Notes: generated from the sequence alone by a model not told the origin. 64,000 nucleotides of DNA from Alphaproteobacteria bacterium (GCA_004292675.1 RDXO01000021.1:1-64000); one strand, 5' to 3'; positions 45,105 to 54,444 are shown, counted from the stretch's first letter. A program made the numbers and translations.

Positions 45105-45653
45105 TCAATGGGTATGTTCACGGTTTTTCTGGATTCCTGCCTCCGCAGGAATGACGGCATTGTGATGTTTATCGATAGCTTTTAGGAATAAGTCTTTGAA
45201 GATTTTTAGTTCTTCTTTTTCTCCCCATTCGGCACAATACGGACCTTGACCATAGAAGGAAATTTTGACGGTAGAATCATTGATGCGTTCGATACGAACA
45301 TTATACCCTACTGCCGTGGTATTACCATAGTCATTAATTTCCAAAAAGCCATCGGTGCTATTATATGCCGTTATTCTAATGCCATTCCACCATCCGCTTT
45401 CTGAACTGCAAGATGATGATGGTAGACACTCATCTTGACCGAATAACTGATGAGATCGTTGTGTCACCACATCTTTCGATAGTGTAATAAAATCCTCATT
45501 TGTCCATGATGGCGGCATGGAAACTTCTGCGGTACTTGGAAAAAAATGTAAACATGGAAGAAATACACCACACCCACTGCATAGCACCATCATACTCATG
45601 AGTGCGCCCATGCGTATCCATCTATTATGTGGCTTTTGGAGAGTTGACTGCAT
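45105..45653 (-). CDS. lipoprotein of unknown function with repeat-encoded tail
   Basis: A 182-residue protein with a signal peptide and lipobox (MGALMSMMVLCSGC, Cys28). A mature domain of about 140 residues follows with several cysteines (CLPSSSCSSES) and beta-rich stretches (GFLEINDYGNTTAVGYNVRI). The last 17 residues, AVIPAEAGIQKNREHTH, are read from the palindromic repeat at 45129-45157, so the natural C-terminus was altered by its insertion. No known family. It sits between cysD and the phosphoesterase gene; its link to sulfate metabolism is unclear. Confidence 0.65.
   Translation of the reverse strand: MQSTLQKPHNRWIRMGALMSMMVLCSGCGVFLPCLHFFPSTAEVSMPPSWTNEDFITLSKDVVTQRSHQLFGQDECLPSSSCSSESGWWNGIRITAYNSTDGFLEINDYGNTTAVGYNVRIERINDSTVKISFYGQGPYCAEWGEKEELKIFKDLFLKAIDKHHNAVIPAEAGIQKNREHTH
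45129..45157. repeat. GTCATTCC-type palindromic repeat inside a coding sequence
   Basis: CTGGATTCCTGCCTCCGCAG then GAATGACGG, the short form of the same hairpin seen at 3762-3798, 25782 and 34621. It is coding for the lipoprotein tail on the minus strand. Confidence 0.8.
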
Positions 45654-45655
45654 TA

Positions 45656-46555
45656 CTAAAAATACCCCAGTTTCTTTTTTTGCTCCATTGAGGCGGATGC
45701 ATCCTTATCAATCAATCGCCCTTGCCGTTCCGAGTGTTTGCTGTGCAATATCTCTTCCACAATCGCCTCAAGCGTATCTGCTTGCGATTCAATCGCTGCG
45801 GTGAGTGGGTAACATCCGAGCGTGCGGAAGCGTACTTTTTTATGCATAATCTCGTGCGCTTCAACGGGCATACGCTCATCATCGACCATCAACATCATGC
45901 CATCACGCATCACCACAGGGCGTTCTTTGGCAAAATAAAGCGGCACAAGATCAATGCGTTCATGCATAATATATTCCCATAAATCCTGCTCTGTCCAATT
46001 TGAGATGGGGGATACGCGGGAGCTAAAACCTTGGGCTAAGCGCGTATTATACATCCAACCAAATTCAGGTTGCTGGTTTTTCGGGTCCCATGCATGAAAG
46101 CGGTTGCGGGTGGAAAAAACGCGCTCTTTCGCACGCGATTTTTCTTCATCACGGCGCGCACCAATCAGGATGAAGTCAAATTTATGTTTATCAAGGGCTT
46201 GCTTAAGTGCCTCCGTTTTCATAATATGCGTATGGGTACGGCTGCCATGATCAAACGGGTTAATGCCTTCTGCCACACCTTCTTGGTTGGTATGCACAAT
46301 CAGGCGCACATGATGCTTGTTTGGGATATTATCCCGAAAGGCGATCATTTCCTTAAACTTCCATGTCGTATCCACATGCAGCAACGGTACAGGACACCGC
46401 GCAGGTGCAAAGGCTTTCAGGGCAAGATGCAGCAGCACGCTGGAATCTTTACCGATGGAATAGAGCATCACGGGGTTATCCGCCACGCCAATCGCTTCAC
46501 GGATGATGTAAATGGCTTCGTCTTCTAATGCTTGGAGGTAGGGAGGGAGGGTCAT
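45656..46555 (-). CDS. cysD: sulfate adenylyltransferase subunit 2
   Basis: A 299-residue ATP sulfurylase catalytic subunit making APS from sulfate and ATP. The PP-loop is [20 protein letters not shown], and further conserved stretches are [35 protein letters not shown]-type (seen as [20 protein letters not shown]) and [12 protein letters not shown]. The ATG at 46555 begins [20 protein letters not shown], the family N-terminus. The length matches E. coli CysD (302). Confidence 0.95.
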   Translation of the reverse strand: MTLPPYLQALEDEAIYIIREAIGVADNPVMLYSIGKDSSVLLHLALKAFAPARCPVPLLHVDTTWKFKEMIAFRDNIPNKHHVRLIVHTNQEGVAEGINPFDHGSRTHTHIMKTEALKQALDKHKFDFILIGARRDEEKSRAKERVFSTRNRFHAWDPKNQQPEFGWMYNTRLAQGFSSRVSPISNWTEQDLWEYIMHERIDLVPLYFAKERPVVMRDGMMLMVDDERMPVEAHEIMHKKVRFRTLGCYPLTAAIESQADTLEAIVEEILHSKHSERQGRLIDKDASASMEQKKKLGYF

Positions 46556-46568
46556 GGCAAATCCACTA

Positions 46569-46973
46569 TTATGATGGGAAACGTGAAGGTGAAGATGGTG
46601 AAATATTTTGCAATCTTTGGATATGCTTAGATAAAGTTGATGCATCAGCTTGTTCCATCACTAACAATAAGCCATTTCCAACAATTTCCCATTCTCCTTG
46701 AATGATACCTTCTTGTTTTTTGACATTCAAGAATTCAGAAAGCATTGCGACTTGAGGAGCATTGGACTCTTCAAATCCTCGTAATAAAAAACCTATCATA
46801 GAAGATTCTTCATGATTAGAACAATCAAGAAAATCTTCAATTTTGCGCGTAGTAGATGTACCTTGTATATCAGGAAATGCATCTATTAAATCAGAAATTT
46901 CTTCTTTTGTGATTTCATTATCTTGCGATAATATATTTTTCAATTCTGCTAAGTTTGTTGTGCTAATATTCAC
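46569..46973 (-). CDS. hypothetical protein within the sulfate assimilation operon
   Basis: A 134-residue acidic soluble protein with no recognised family. It is mostly helical ([20 protein letters not shown] at the start, then DLIDAFPDI, and [20 protein letters not shown] at the end). Its start overlaps the cysI stop by four bases and it ends 13 bases before cysD, so it is co-translated with them. The content is more A/T-rich than its neighbours, which may indicate later acquisition. Confidence 0.6.
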   Translation of the reverse strand: MNISTTNLAELKNILSQDNEITKEEISDLIDAFPDIQGTSTTRKIEDFLDCSNHEESSMIGFLLRGFEESNAPQVAMLSEFLNVKKQEGIIQGEWEIVGNGLLLVMEQADASTLSKHIQRLQNISPSSPSRFPS

Positions 46974-48649
46974 CCGTTTACTCCTTCAAAAATCTTACCC
47001 GAAAACAAGGTGCGATGACAAAAATCACCGAAGCGTTCACCATTGTCACGATCCCGTACATATACCCCGAAAAGTTCATTGAGTGTAGCGATAATTTCGC
47101 CTTCATCCACTTCTTCTTTATACACTTGATTGAGGCGTTCCCCTTCATAATCCCCGCCGAGGCGCAGCGCATAACGCCCCGCTGCTTTACCCACAAAGCC
47201 AATTTCTGCAAGGTAGGGTCGCCCGCAGCCATTGGGGCATCCAGTCATGCGGATGGTAATGGCATCATGGCTGAGTCCGTGATAATCCATCACATCTTCA
47301 ATTTTGGTGATGAGTTCGGGAAGGTAGCGTTGTGCTTCTGCCAGAGCAAGCGGGCAGGTGGGCATGGCAACGCAGGCAATCGCTTCTTTGCGTGAGAGTG
47401 AATAACGTGTCTCATCTACCCCATATTCTGCCAGTAAGTCATCAATGGTTGCTTTATCTGCGTCTTTCACATGGGTGAGCAAAAGATTCTGATTGCCCGT
47501 GAAGCGTATGCCACACATGTTTTTCTCAGTAATGGCTTTAAGGGCAGATTTGATATGGTAGCCATCTTCATCAACAACGCGCCCATTTTGGATGTAGACA
47601 CCATAATGCCATAGACCGTGTGCATCCGCAATCCAACCATAGCGATCACCGCGATAGGTGAAGAAGTACGGCTTAGACGGCGCAAATTCCACCCCAGCAC
47701 GCTTCTCAATTTCACTACGAAACCAATCAACACCCAAGCGATCTACGGTATATTTCAGCCGCGAAAGTTTACGATCTTCTCGGTTGCCATGATCACGTTG
47801 AATGGCAGCAATCTGCCACACCACATCCAGCGTATGTTCTTTTGGGATAAAACCAATGATGCTAGCACGGCGTGGATAGGTTGCTTTATTGCCATGCGTT
47901 GCCCCAAGCCCGCCACCGATGGCAACATTAAAGCCGTGGAATTGATCGCCATCACCTATGGCAATCAAGCCAATATCATTAGCAAAAACATCATTTTCAT
48001 TATGCGGGGGAATGGCTATGGCAATTTTGAACTTACGCGGGAGGTAATGATCTTTGTAGAGCGGGTCTTCTTCTGCAGGTGCGTTATCTTCCAGTTTTTC
48101 ACCATCTAGCCATACTTCTTTGAACGCCCCTGTTTTGGGCAATAGATGATTGCTGATGGCGGATGCATAGGCGTGTACCTCTGCGTGATAGGGAGCAAGA
48201 TCAGGGTACGCCCCCGCCATCACATTACGATTCACATCGCCACACGCCGCGATAGCATCCAAACCCAATGCATCAAAATCCTTCATAGTCGGTTTCATGC
48301 GTGCTTTCACCACCCCATGAAATTGGATGGTTTGACGAGTCGTGATTTTGATCACACCGCTACCATTGCGTTCGCATGATGCTTGCAGTGCGCGCCATTG
48401 TTCGGCGGTAATATCCCCCCCTGCAATACGCAAACGGATCATATAAGAATATGCCCATTCCAGCTTTTTTTCTTCGCGCTCGGCGCGTCTGTCGCGGTCA
48501 TCCTGCACATATGCACCATGAAATTTGATGAGTTGCTGCTCATCATTAGGGATGTTACCCGTGAGGGCATTCGCCATTTCTTGGGCTAAATGTCCACGTA
48601 GCCCCCGTGAGGAGGTTTTAATCGATTCATTGGCTGAGAGTTTACTCAT
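46970..48649 (-). CDS. cysI: sulfite reductase hemoprotein beta subunit
   Basis: A 559-residue enzyme that reduces sulfite to sulfide at a coupled siroheme-[4Fe-4S] centre. Siroheme-contact arginines lie in EWAYSYMIRLRIAGGDIT and ITTRQTIQFHGV. The cluster cysteines are in VAMPTCPLALAEAQRYLPEL and RMTGCPNGCGRPYLAEIGFV. The ATG at 48649 with GAGGGAACAG upstream gives the family N-terminus. It is coupled to cysJ upstream (14-base gap). Confidence 0.95.
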   Translation of the reverse strand: MSKLSANESIKTSSRGLRGHLAQEMANALTGNIPNDEQQLIKFHGAYVQDDRDRRAEREEKKLEWAYSYMIRLRIAGGDITAEQWRALQASCERNGSGVIKITTRQTIQFHGVVKARMKPTMKDFDALGLDAIAACGDVNRNVMAGAYPDLAPYHAEVHAYASAISNHLLPKTGAFKEVWLDGEKLEDNAPAEEDPLYKDHYLPRKFKIAIAIPPHNENDVFANDIGLIAIGDGDQFHGFNVAIGGGLGATHGNKATYPRRASIIGFIPKEHTLDVVWQIAAIQRDHGNREDRKLSRLKYTVDRLGVDWFRSEIEKRAGVEFAPSKPYFFTYRGDRYGWIADAHGLWHYGVYIQNGRVVDEDGYHIKSALKAITEKNMCGIRFTGNQNLLLTHVKDADKATIDDLLAEYGVDETRYSLSRKEAIACVAMPTCPLALAEAQRYLPELITKIEDVMDYHGLSHDAITIRMTGCPNGCGRPYLAEIGFVGKAAGRYALRLGGDYEGERLNQVYKEEVDEGEIIATLNELFGVYVRDRDNGERFGDFCHRTLFSGKIFEGVNG

Positions 48650-48662
48650 AGTTCTGTTCCCT

Positions 48663-50135
48663 CTAATAGACATCTTTCACATAACGCCCTAGCTCGAGTA
48701 GGTCGGCTAGATAATCAGTGGCTTGTGCGTCGCTCATTTTTTCTTGGCTTATGATAATCTGACGCAACGCTGCATCAACGTCATGGCTCATCGGGTCTTT
48801 CGCACCACAAACATAGATGCTTGCGCCACCACGAATCCAAGCCATTAGCTCCGATGCGCGCTCTAGCATTTTATGCTGCACATAGACTTTATGCTCCTGA
48901 TCGCGTGAGAAGGCAAGATCAATATGCGTCAACGCGCCCGTAGCCAAATGCTCCTGCCATTCTGCCTGATAGAGAAAATCGCAGTGCGCATGTTGATCAC
49001 CAAAGAATAACCAATTTCGCCCTGTATCCCCACGTTCAGCACGTTCATAGACAAACCCACGAAATGGTGCGATGCCTGTTCCCGGTCCTATCATGATTAT
49101 ATCCACATCCATGGCAGGAAGTTTGAAAAGTTGGTTTTGTGCGACATAGACGCGCACAATATCACCCTCTTGCATATCTGCTAGATATTTGGATGCCAAG
49201 CCATAACCCACCGTGCCATCTGCATTTTTATGAGTGGCAAGCGCAACGGTAAGGTGAATCTCTCCTTTGTGCGCCAAGGGTGAGGATGCAATAGAATAAA
49301 GCCGTGGGGTTGGTTCTTTGCCATCATCGCCAACGGGGAGCATAATCCCCAACGCATCACCACACGCATAAGCAAGTGGCGCGGAGGGGATAAGCTCTAT
49401 ATGATAGGTTTGTTTGTTTGAATCGCGATCGTTCAAAATTACGCTATGTTGTACGGTTGCTTCTATGGGTTCAAGGCGGCTATAGCCTTTGCCCGTATGC
49501 ACGGTTGGTGTGGTAGCGGTGGTTGTAGGTGTTGATGTGGTTGCTCCATATTTGCTATCCAGCGATTGCACCAAGCCATCCATCCAGCGATCCGTATGGG
49601 CAGCATAATCCACATCCAGCAAAGTAATGGGATGCACCGAACGCGCACCTAAGCGAGCAAGCTGTGCATCAAGCGTGGTAGCAGCCCCGCAAAATATCGT
49701 ATAGCTTGAATCACCAAGCCCAAGCACAGCGTAGGATAGATCGCCTAATATAGTTCCCTGTGCATTGCGTAAGGAATCAAAAAAACTTTGCGCCGATGTC
49801 GGGGGATCGCCCTCACCATGGGTGCTAATGAGGAAGACAGCGAGTGTACATTGCGTTAGGGTATCGATTTTCACGCGATTCACCGCGCTATTTTTAGCCT
49901 TATAACCTGCATTTTTCAAGCGGTTCATGAGCTGCAACGCAAGAGCTTTAGCATTGCCTGTTTCTGTAGCATAGAATATTTCAATGGCAGGCTTTTCTTT
50001 TTGTTGCGCAGGCAGTGCTGTTATTTCATTGCCCTCCGCCTTGCCCCACAGATAACCTGAGAGCCATAATTGCTGATCCCGCGTGATCGTTGCAAGAAGC
50101 TGATTCAATAATGTTTTTTGTGATGCATCCAACAT
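48663..50135 (-). CDS. cysJ: sulfite reductase flavoprotein alpha subunit, connecting domain missing
   Basis: A 490-residue diflavin reductase. The N-terminal flavodoxin domain (IEIFYATETGNAKALALQLM, ISTHGEGDPPTSAQSF, GLGDSSYTIFCGAA) binds FMN. The C-terminal FAD/NADPH part has PTPRLYSIASSPLAHKGEIH, GPGTGIAPFRGFVYER and LFFGDQHAHCDFLYQ. It is about 110 residues shorter than E. coli CysJ (599). The missing part is the helical connecting domain: CGDALGIMLPVGDDGKEP runs straight into TPRLYSIASS. It supplies electrons from NADPH to CysI. Confidence 0.92.
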   Translation of the reverse strand: MLDASQKTLLNQLLATITRDQQLWLSGYLWGKAEGNEITALPAQQKEKPAIEIFYATETGNAKALALQLMNRLKNAGYKAKNSAVNRVKIDTLTQCTLAVFLISTHGEGDPPTSAQSFFDSLRNAQGTILGDLSYAVLGLGDSSYTIFCGAATTLDAQLARLGARSVHPITLLDVDYAAHTDRWMDGLVQSLDSKYGATTSTPTTTATTPTVHTGKGYSRLEPIEATVQHSVILNDRDSNKQTYHIELIPSAPLAYACGDALGIMLPVGDDGKEPTPRLYSIASSPLAHKGEIHLTVALATHKNADGTVGYGLASKYLADMQEGDIVRVYVAQNQLFKLPAMDVDIIMIGPGTGIAPFRGFVYERAERGDTGRNWLFFGDQHAHCDFLYQAEWQEHLATGALTHIDLAFSRDQEHKVYVQHKMLERASELMAWIRGGASIYVCGAKDPMSHDVDAALRQIIISQEKMSDAQATDYLADLLELGRYVKDVY

Positions 50136-50138
50136 AAA

Positions 50139-50867
50139 CTAATCCTTCTTTACCCGCATAAGTTTTCCATCTACCCTATGCAGACCGCATTCTTGTTCGC
50201 TTTCATCTTCCCACCACCAACGCCCTGATCGTGGATGATCACCTAATGCCACCGCACGCGTGCAGGGTGCGCAGCCAATAGAGGGGAATCCGCGATCGTG
50301 CAGTGCATTATACGGTACTTTATGCGCATCAATAAAGGGACGCAAGGCATCATCCTCCATATCAAGCAGCGGATAGCATTTTATCACCCCGTGTGTGGCA
50401 TCCATCTCCAGCATAGGCAGGTCATGACGAAAAGATGAATGCGCATGGCGTAGCCCGCTGATCCAGACATCCACACCATCTAATGCTCGCTTTAATGGTT
50501 CAACTTTGCGGACATGGCAGCAGCGCAATCGTTGCTCTTTGCCCTCATAGAAGCCATTGACACCTTGATCGGCAATCATCGTTGTTAGTGCTTCTGCATC
50601 GGGGGCATAGGAGGTAATGCGCAGATGTGGATAGGCTTGTTGGGTGGCGTGCCATGTGGCGTAGGTTTCCTCAAAGAGTCGCCCCGTATCCAGTGTGAAC
50701 AACGTAATCGGCAAGTTTTGATCCGCAATAAGGTATGTGAGTATCTGATCTTCGTAGCTAAAACTCGTAGAGCAAACACTATGCGCATTCGGCATCAGAT
50801 CGCACAATGCTTTCATGCGATTATGGAAGGTGAGGGGGGTGAGTGTAGCAATGAGTTGATCCAACAT
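50139..50867 (-). CDS. cysH: APS reductase (CysH family, Fe-S type)
   Basis: A 242-residue PP-loop reductase. Both cysteine pairs of the iron-sulfur APS reductases are present: RLRCCHVRKVEPLKRAL and SIGCAPCTRAV. PAPS reductases of the E. coli type lack them. Other conserved parts are FTLDTGRLFEETYATW and WISGLRHAHSSFRHDL (RxxQSxxR-like). It therefore reduces adenylyl sulfate to sulfite directly, with thioredoxin or glutathione. The ATG at 50867 overlaps the cysG stop by one base. Confidence 0.93.
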   Translation of the reverse strand: MLDQLIATLTPLTFHNRMKALCDLMPNAHSVCSTSFSYEDQILTYLIADQNLPITLFTLDTGRLFEETYATWHATQQAYPHLRITSYAPDAEALTTMIADQGVNGFYEGKEQRLRCCHVRKVEPLKRALDGVDVWISGLRHAHSSFRHDLPMLEMDATHGVIKCYPLLDMEDDALRPFIDAHKVPYNALHDRGFPSIGCAPCTRAVALGDHPRSGRWWWEDESEQECGLHRVDGKLMRVKKD

Positions 50868-52303
50868 TATGACGCTTCCTTTGGCAAGGATGGAAAATAA
50901 TTGCCTTCTTTTGCGGGGGCTTCCTTCCATCTATAGCCTGCACGGTAGCGCACCACATCCCCAATAATCATCAAGCATGGAGAGGCAAATTGATGTGCGC
51001 CAAACTCCGCTTCAAACGTCCCAAGCGTGCCTTCATATTCTTTGTGGTACGGTGTTGTGCCTTGCTCGACGGCTAAAAAACGTGTATCATGCGCAAAGCC
51101 TAATGCCATCAGTTTCGTGCATATCACGCTAAATTGATGCGAACTCATATACAGTACCAACGTCTCTTTGCGACTATAGCGCAACGATTCCCAAAACTCC
51201 GCATCATGCAGTTGTTCATTGTATAAGGTGAGGATACGTACACCCATCGCGCCGCCACGTTCAGTGAGGGGAATCCCTGCAAAAGCAGCACATCCGCTTG
51301 CTGCCGTCACCCCTGCAACAATTTGATACGGAACGCTTAAGCGTTGTGCAATCGCAATTTCTTCGGCGCAATGGGCGTAAATGGCAGGATCGCCACCCTT
51401 TAAGCGTGCCACGATTTTTCCTGCACGCAGATAGGATTCAATGAGGGCATCGATCTCGCTTTGCGTTTTATGATGATGGGTACGCGTTTTTCCCACAAAG
51501 ATTTTTTCTGCATCTTTGCGTGCATAGGAGTCCAACAGGGCAGGGGAGACTAAGCGATCCACCATGATCACATCGGCTTTGCTGAGTAACCGAATAGCTT
51601 TGAGTGTAATTAATTCAGGATGCCCCGCACCTGCACCAATCACATAGAGCGCAGCGTGCGCAGTGTTTCCATCTGCAATCGCGGCATCAAATAAGCGATC
51701 GGCGCGCTCTAGGTTGCCTTCCAACACTTCTTCGGCAATCGCGCCGTTGATGACATCTTCACAAAATAATCGTCGCGCTTGAATGGTTGGAAGTTTTGCG
51801 CGCAATAGAGATTTTTTCTGCTCTAAAAATTGTGCTAATCGTTCAAAAGAAGGTGGGATAAGCATTTCAATTTTTTGCTTAATCATGCGTGCAAGCACGG
51901 GGGCTACACCCGATGTTGAAATAGCAATTTGTAGCGATCCACGGCGTACCAAGGCAGGAAAGATAAAATCACACAGAGGCGGATTATCCACCACATTCAC
52001 CCAAATGTTGCGTAATCGACATTCTTGTGCAATCGTTGCATTCAGATCATCATCATCGGTGGCAGCAACCACAATTTTTATTCCCTCAAGCTGGGAACTA
52101 TGATAGCTTGTGTGCATCACTTCATAATCATGCTGTGCGCATAAAATATGCATGGCAGGGTCAATATCACGTGCCACAACGCGCACATGCACCCCAACGC
52201 TGCTTAGTGCCTCTACCTTGGCACATGCGATCTCGCCACCACCAATCACAAGAATGGGGGATGCACGATCCGCATGGATAAAGAGGGGTACGTAGGCAGT
52301 CAT
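50867..52303 (-). CDS. cysG: siroheme synthase (CysG, trifunctional)
   Basis: A 478-residue fusion. The N-terminal precorrin-2 dehydrogenase/ferrochelatase (about 1-210) opens FIHADRASPILVIGGGEIAC. The C-terminal uroporphyrinogen-III methyltransferase (about 215-460) has YVIGAGAGHPELITLKAIRL, VARLKGGDPAIYAHCAEEI and VTAASGCAAFAGIPLT. Together they make siroheme from uroporphyrinogen III for CysI. It is the first gene of the minus-strand cys operon. Confidence 0.95.
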   Translation of the reverse strand: MTAYVPLFIHADRASPILVIGGGEIACAKVEALSSVGVHVRVVARDIDPAMHILCAQHDYEVMHTSYHSSQLEGIKIVVAATDDDDLNATIAQECRLRNIWVNVVDNPPLCDFIFPALVRRGSLQIAISTSGVAPVLARMIKQKIEMLIPPSFERLAQFLEQKKSLLRAKLPTIQARRLFCEDVINGAIAEEVLEGNLERADRLFDAAIADGNTAHAALYVIGAGAGHPELITLKAIRLLSKADVIMVDRLVSPALLDSYARKDAEKIFVGKTRTHHHKTQSEIDALIESYLRAGKIVARLKGGDPAIYAHCAEEIAIAQRLSVPYQIVAGVTAASGCAAFAGIPLTERGGAMGVRILTLYNEQLHDAEFWESLRYSRKETLVLYMSSHQFSVICTKLMALGFAHDTRFLAVEQGTTPYHKEYEGTLGTFEAEFGAHQFASPCLMIIGDVVRYRAGYRWKEAPAKEGNYFPSLPKEAS

Positions 52304-52368
52304 GAATCTAGTATATATAACTTATTTCGTTTGTAAATACATTTTTTATATGTTGTTATTAAGGTATC

Positions 52369-53685
52369 ATGAAAAGATTTTTTGCGTACATTAAAAATAT
52401 GAAGCGTCGCAACAAATTTTTGTTGGGCTTGGCGTTGTGGGCTGTGTGGGGGTTGATTGATGTGAATAACTGGCAAAAAGCTCCGCTGCGTGACGCTGCC
52501 ATTGCATTGGATATTAACAAAAGTGGGGGGATTAACACCGTTGGAGTGACCGCAAGCAAAACCTATTTTGACATTGATAATGATAATTTTAAGGAACGTG
52601 TTGCGTGGTTGACGGTTGGTGACGGTTGGTTGGCGCGTGATGCGAATAATAACGGCAAAATTGACAACCAAAATGAATTATTCGGTGATGGTGGCGGACT
52701 CAAGGCATATCAGAAATTAGCAGCACTAAACACCAACAATACGGGAACTTCCGCGAATATCATCAATAGTGCGGATAGCGCGTGGAGTTCGTTGCGCGTG
52801 TGGATTGATGGCAATGCAAATGGCGTGAGTGAAGCAGCGGAACTCAAAACATTAGCGTCATTGGGCATCACCTCGCTTTCACTTGAGACTTCCGTTGGTT
52901 CACTGAAAAGCACCTTTGTGATGAACGGCACAACCCATCATGCGCAAGATATTTTTGTTGCAACCGATCAAATGGATAGTTGGTATAAAGGGACGGCAAG
53001 CGAAATCACCCCGCTTTCATTAACGCTGCCTCGCTCACGCGGGTATGGCGATGTGAAATCATTGCATTATGCCGCATCAAGCTCAACTACGCTTGCCACC
53101 AAATTACAAGAATTGGATAATTTGTCATTATCGGGGCTGGATAGCTATTACACGAAACTCGAAGCCATGATTGAAGAATGGACGGGGGTGACAACTATAG
53201 CCCGCAATAGCATCCATAGGTTTGTCGATGCACGGCACGTTGCAATGATGGAGAAGTTTTCTGGGCTTGGCGCAGGGTCTTTTATGAAGAGTTTTGATCT
53301 TGGTTTTACTACATTTAATCCAGAACATTTTATCGGTGTGGAGAGTGGCTATAACACAGTGATGAACGAATTTTCCTCTCGTTTTATTGCGCAAGGCGCG
53401 CTTGCTCACGTATTTGGTGATCCAACTTATAGCTTTTCGGATGATAAGTTAAAGTTTTCACTCTCGCACACGCAGATTTTGGCGAATGCTAAGGCGAATG
53501 TTCCAACAGATGCAACAGATATAAATGTCTATTGGTCGGAGGTTGCCCGAACACTTTTGGAATATAGCAGTGAATTTGGTCTGACGGAAACCGCGATGCA
53601 CGCAGCTATCACGGCAGAAGTAGGCTATGCAGTGACCGTCAATCAGCCATGGTCTATGGTATCTGGTTGGCACAGCGGGCGATAA
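52369..53685 (+). CDS. RTX/hemolysin-type calcium-binding protein, compact form
   Basis: A 438-residue protein. A hydrophobic N-terminal segment (KFLLGLALWAVWGLID) is followed by a domain common inside large RTX proteins: AIALDINKSGGINTVGV, YFDIDNDNFKERVAWL and DANNNGKIDNQNELFGDGGG, then WIDGNANGVSEAAELKTLAS. The Dx[DN]xDG-like loops resemble EF-hand calcium sites. Residues from about 220 are helical and unrecognised. The usual nonapeptide GGxGxDxLx repeats and secretion tail are missing, so this is either a stand-alone core or the remnant of a larger toxin or adhesin. It begins the accessory island next to cysG (divergent). Confidence 0.65.
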   Translation: MKRFFAYIKNMKRRNKFLLGLALWAVWGLIDVNNWQKAPLRDAAIALDINKSGGINTVGVTASKTYFDIDNDNFKERVAWLTVGDGWLARDANNNGKIDNQNELFGDGGGLKAYQKLAALNTNNTGTSANIINSADSAWSSLRVWIDGNANGVSEAAELKTLASLGITSLSLETSVGSLKSTFVMNGTTHHAQDIFVATDQMDSWYKGTASEITPLSLTLPRSRGYGDVKSLHYAASSSTTLATKLQELDNLSLSGLDSYYTKLEAMIEEWTGVTTIARNSIHRFVDARHVAMMEKFSGLGAGSFMKSFDLGFTTFNPEHFIGVESGYNTVMNEFSSRFIAQGALAHVFGDPTYSFSDDKLKFSLSHTQILANAKANVPTDATDINVYWSEVARTLLEYSSEFGLTETAMHAAITAEVGYAVTVNQPWSMVSGWHSGR

Positions 53686-53748
53686 TATAGTACTTCCATG
53701 ATTAATTACCGATCAATCGGCAATCATATCATGACAAAAGCACTATAT
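53686..53748. repeat. TAGTGCT-ended palindromic element, copy 3
   Basis: TATAGTACTT at the left and AAAAGCACTATAT at the right, with an inner ATGATTAATTACCGATCAAT / CGGCAATCATATCAT inverted repeat. It shares ATCAATCGGCAATCATA and ATGACAAAAGCACT with copy 4 at 55455-55511. It immediately follows the RTX-like gene's stop. Confidence 0.75.
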
Positions 53749-53852
53749 TAAAGCGATCCTATGGAACAAAAATATGTCCATGCCTGTCAGGTTGGATTGA
53801 TTCATATGCCATAATGCGTCATGATGAATGACGTAAAGTGAAAAAAAAGCAC

Positions 53853-53883
53853 TTGACATTTTCGGGGTGGGGGGGGGTATTAT
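53853..53883 (+). promoter_or_regulatory. promoter with poly-G tract in the spacer (copy A)
   Basis: TTGACA (53853-53858) and TATTAT (53878-53883) are separated by 19 bases that include GGGGT and a run of nine G (53869-53877). The conserved sequence AGCACTTGACATTTTCGGG upstream and ACAAGTGTTCCTTCGCTTT downstream is repeated at 55505-55560. Length changes of the G-run would change the spacing, the classic arrangement for phase-variable transcription. It reads toward the gene at 53953. Confidence 0.65.
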
Positions 53884-53952
53884 ACAAGTGTTCCTTCGCT
53901 TTCTCATACAATCTATTTTGAATGTATGAACCTTATCTTTATATAGACATCC

Positions 53953-54444
53953 ATGTCTACCCATTGTTTTAAGGTTTATGCAAGGAACAAACATACCTTA
54001 AAGTCCTACATGGCACTGAAAATTATGTCTTCTGGTAACATTTTCGATGAAATCATCAAGGCGTTGAACAAACATTCTAAGCCTTTGGCTGACGCGGTTG
54101 AGAAAAATCCTCAACCTGCAAATGTGGTCATCTTAGTGCTTGAAGCTATCCATACGTACTTTGGATTTCAACACGGAGTACATTGTTTCAAAAATGCATG
54201 TTCTGACATCCGCAAGGGACATTTGTTCCATGCTTGTTGGGAGATGACGGTTGCAAGTGCATCATTTCTTTTTGGTGGTATTGTATTGTTTGTCGGAGGG
54301 TTAATTCCAATCCCATTACTCAATACATTGTTGATTTCTCTTGGGTCGCTTATCGTAGTGGCTGCAACTGTGTTCATTTTGTTCACTATGGCATTCTTTG
54401 TTTTTGTAGCGATATGGCGCATCTTTGTTCCGTATCAACCTTAA
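53953..54444 (+). CDS. membrane protein with glycine-rich helices, behind poly-G promoter A
   Basis: Up to 163 residues. The N-terminal half is polar and amphipathic (NIFDEIIKALNKHSKPLADA). The C-terminal half carries two strong membrane helices (SASFLFGGIVLFVGGLIPIP; LGSLIVVAATVFILFTMAFF) and ends WRIFVPYQP. The start is uncertain: in-frame ATGs at 53953, 54010 and 54025 all lack a good ribosome site. No family match. It ends before a terminator hairpin at 54536. Confidence 0.6.
   Translation: MSTHCFKVYARNKHTLKSYMALKIMSSGNIFDEIIKALNKHSKPLADAVEKNPQPANVVILVLEAIHTYFGFQHGVHCFKNACSDIRKGHLFHACWEMTVASASFLFGGIVLFVGGLIPIPLLNTLLISLGSLIVVAATVFILFTMAFFVFVAIWRIFVPYQP

Noticed and set aside
45095-45160. 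22-residue N-terminal extension of the phosphoesterase
   Set aside because: It is encoded by the palindromic repeat (SFLRRQESR-type translation), and a good ribosome site precedes the internal ATG at 45094.
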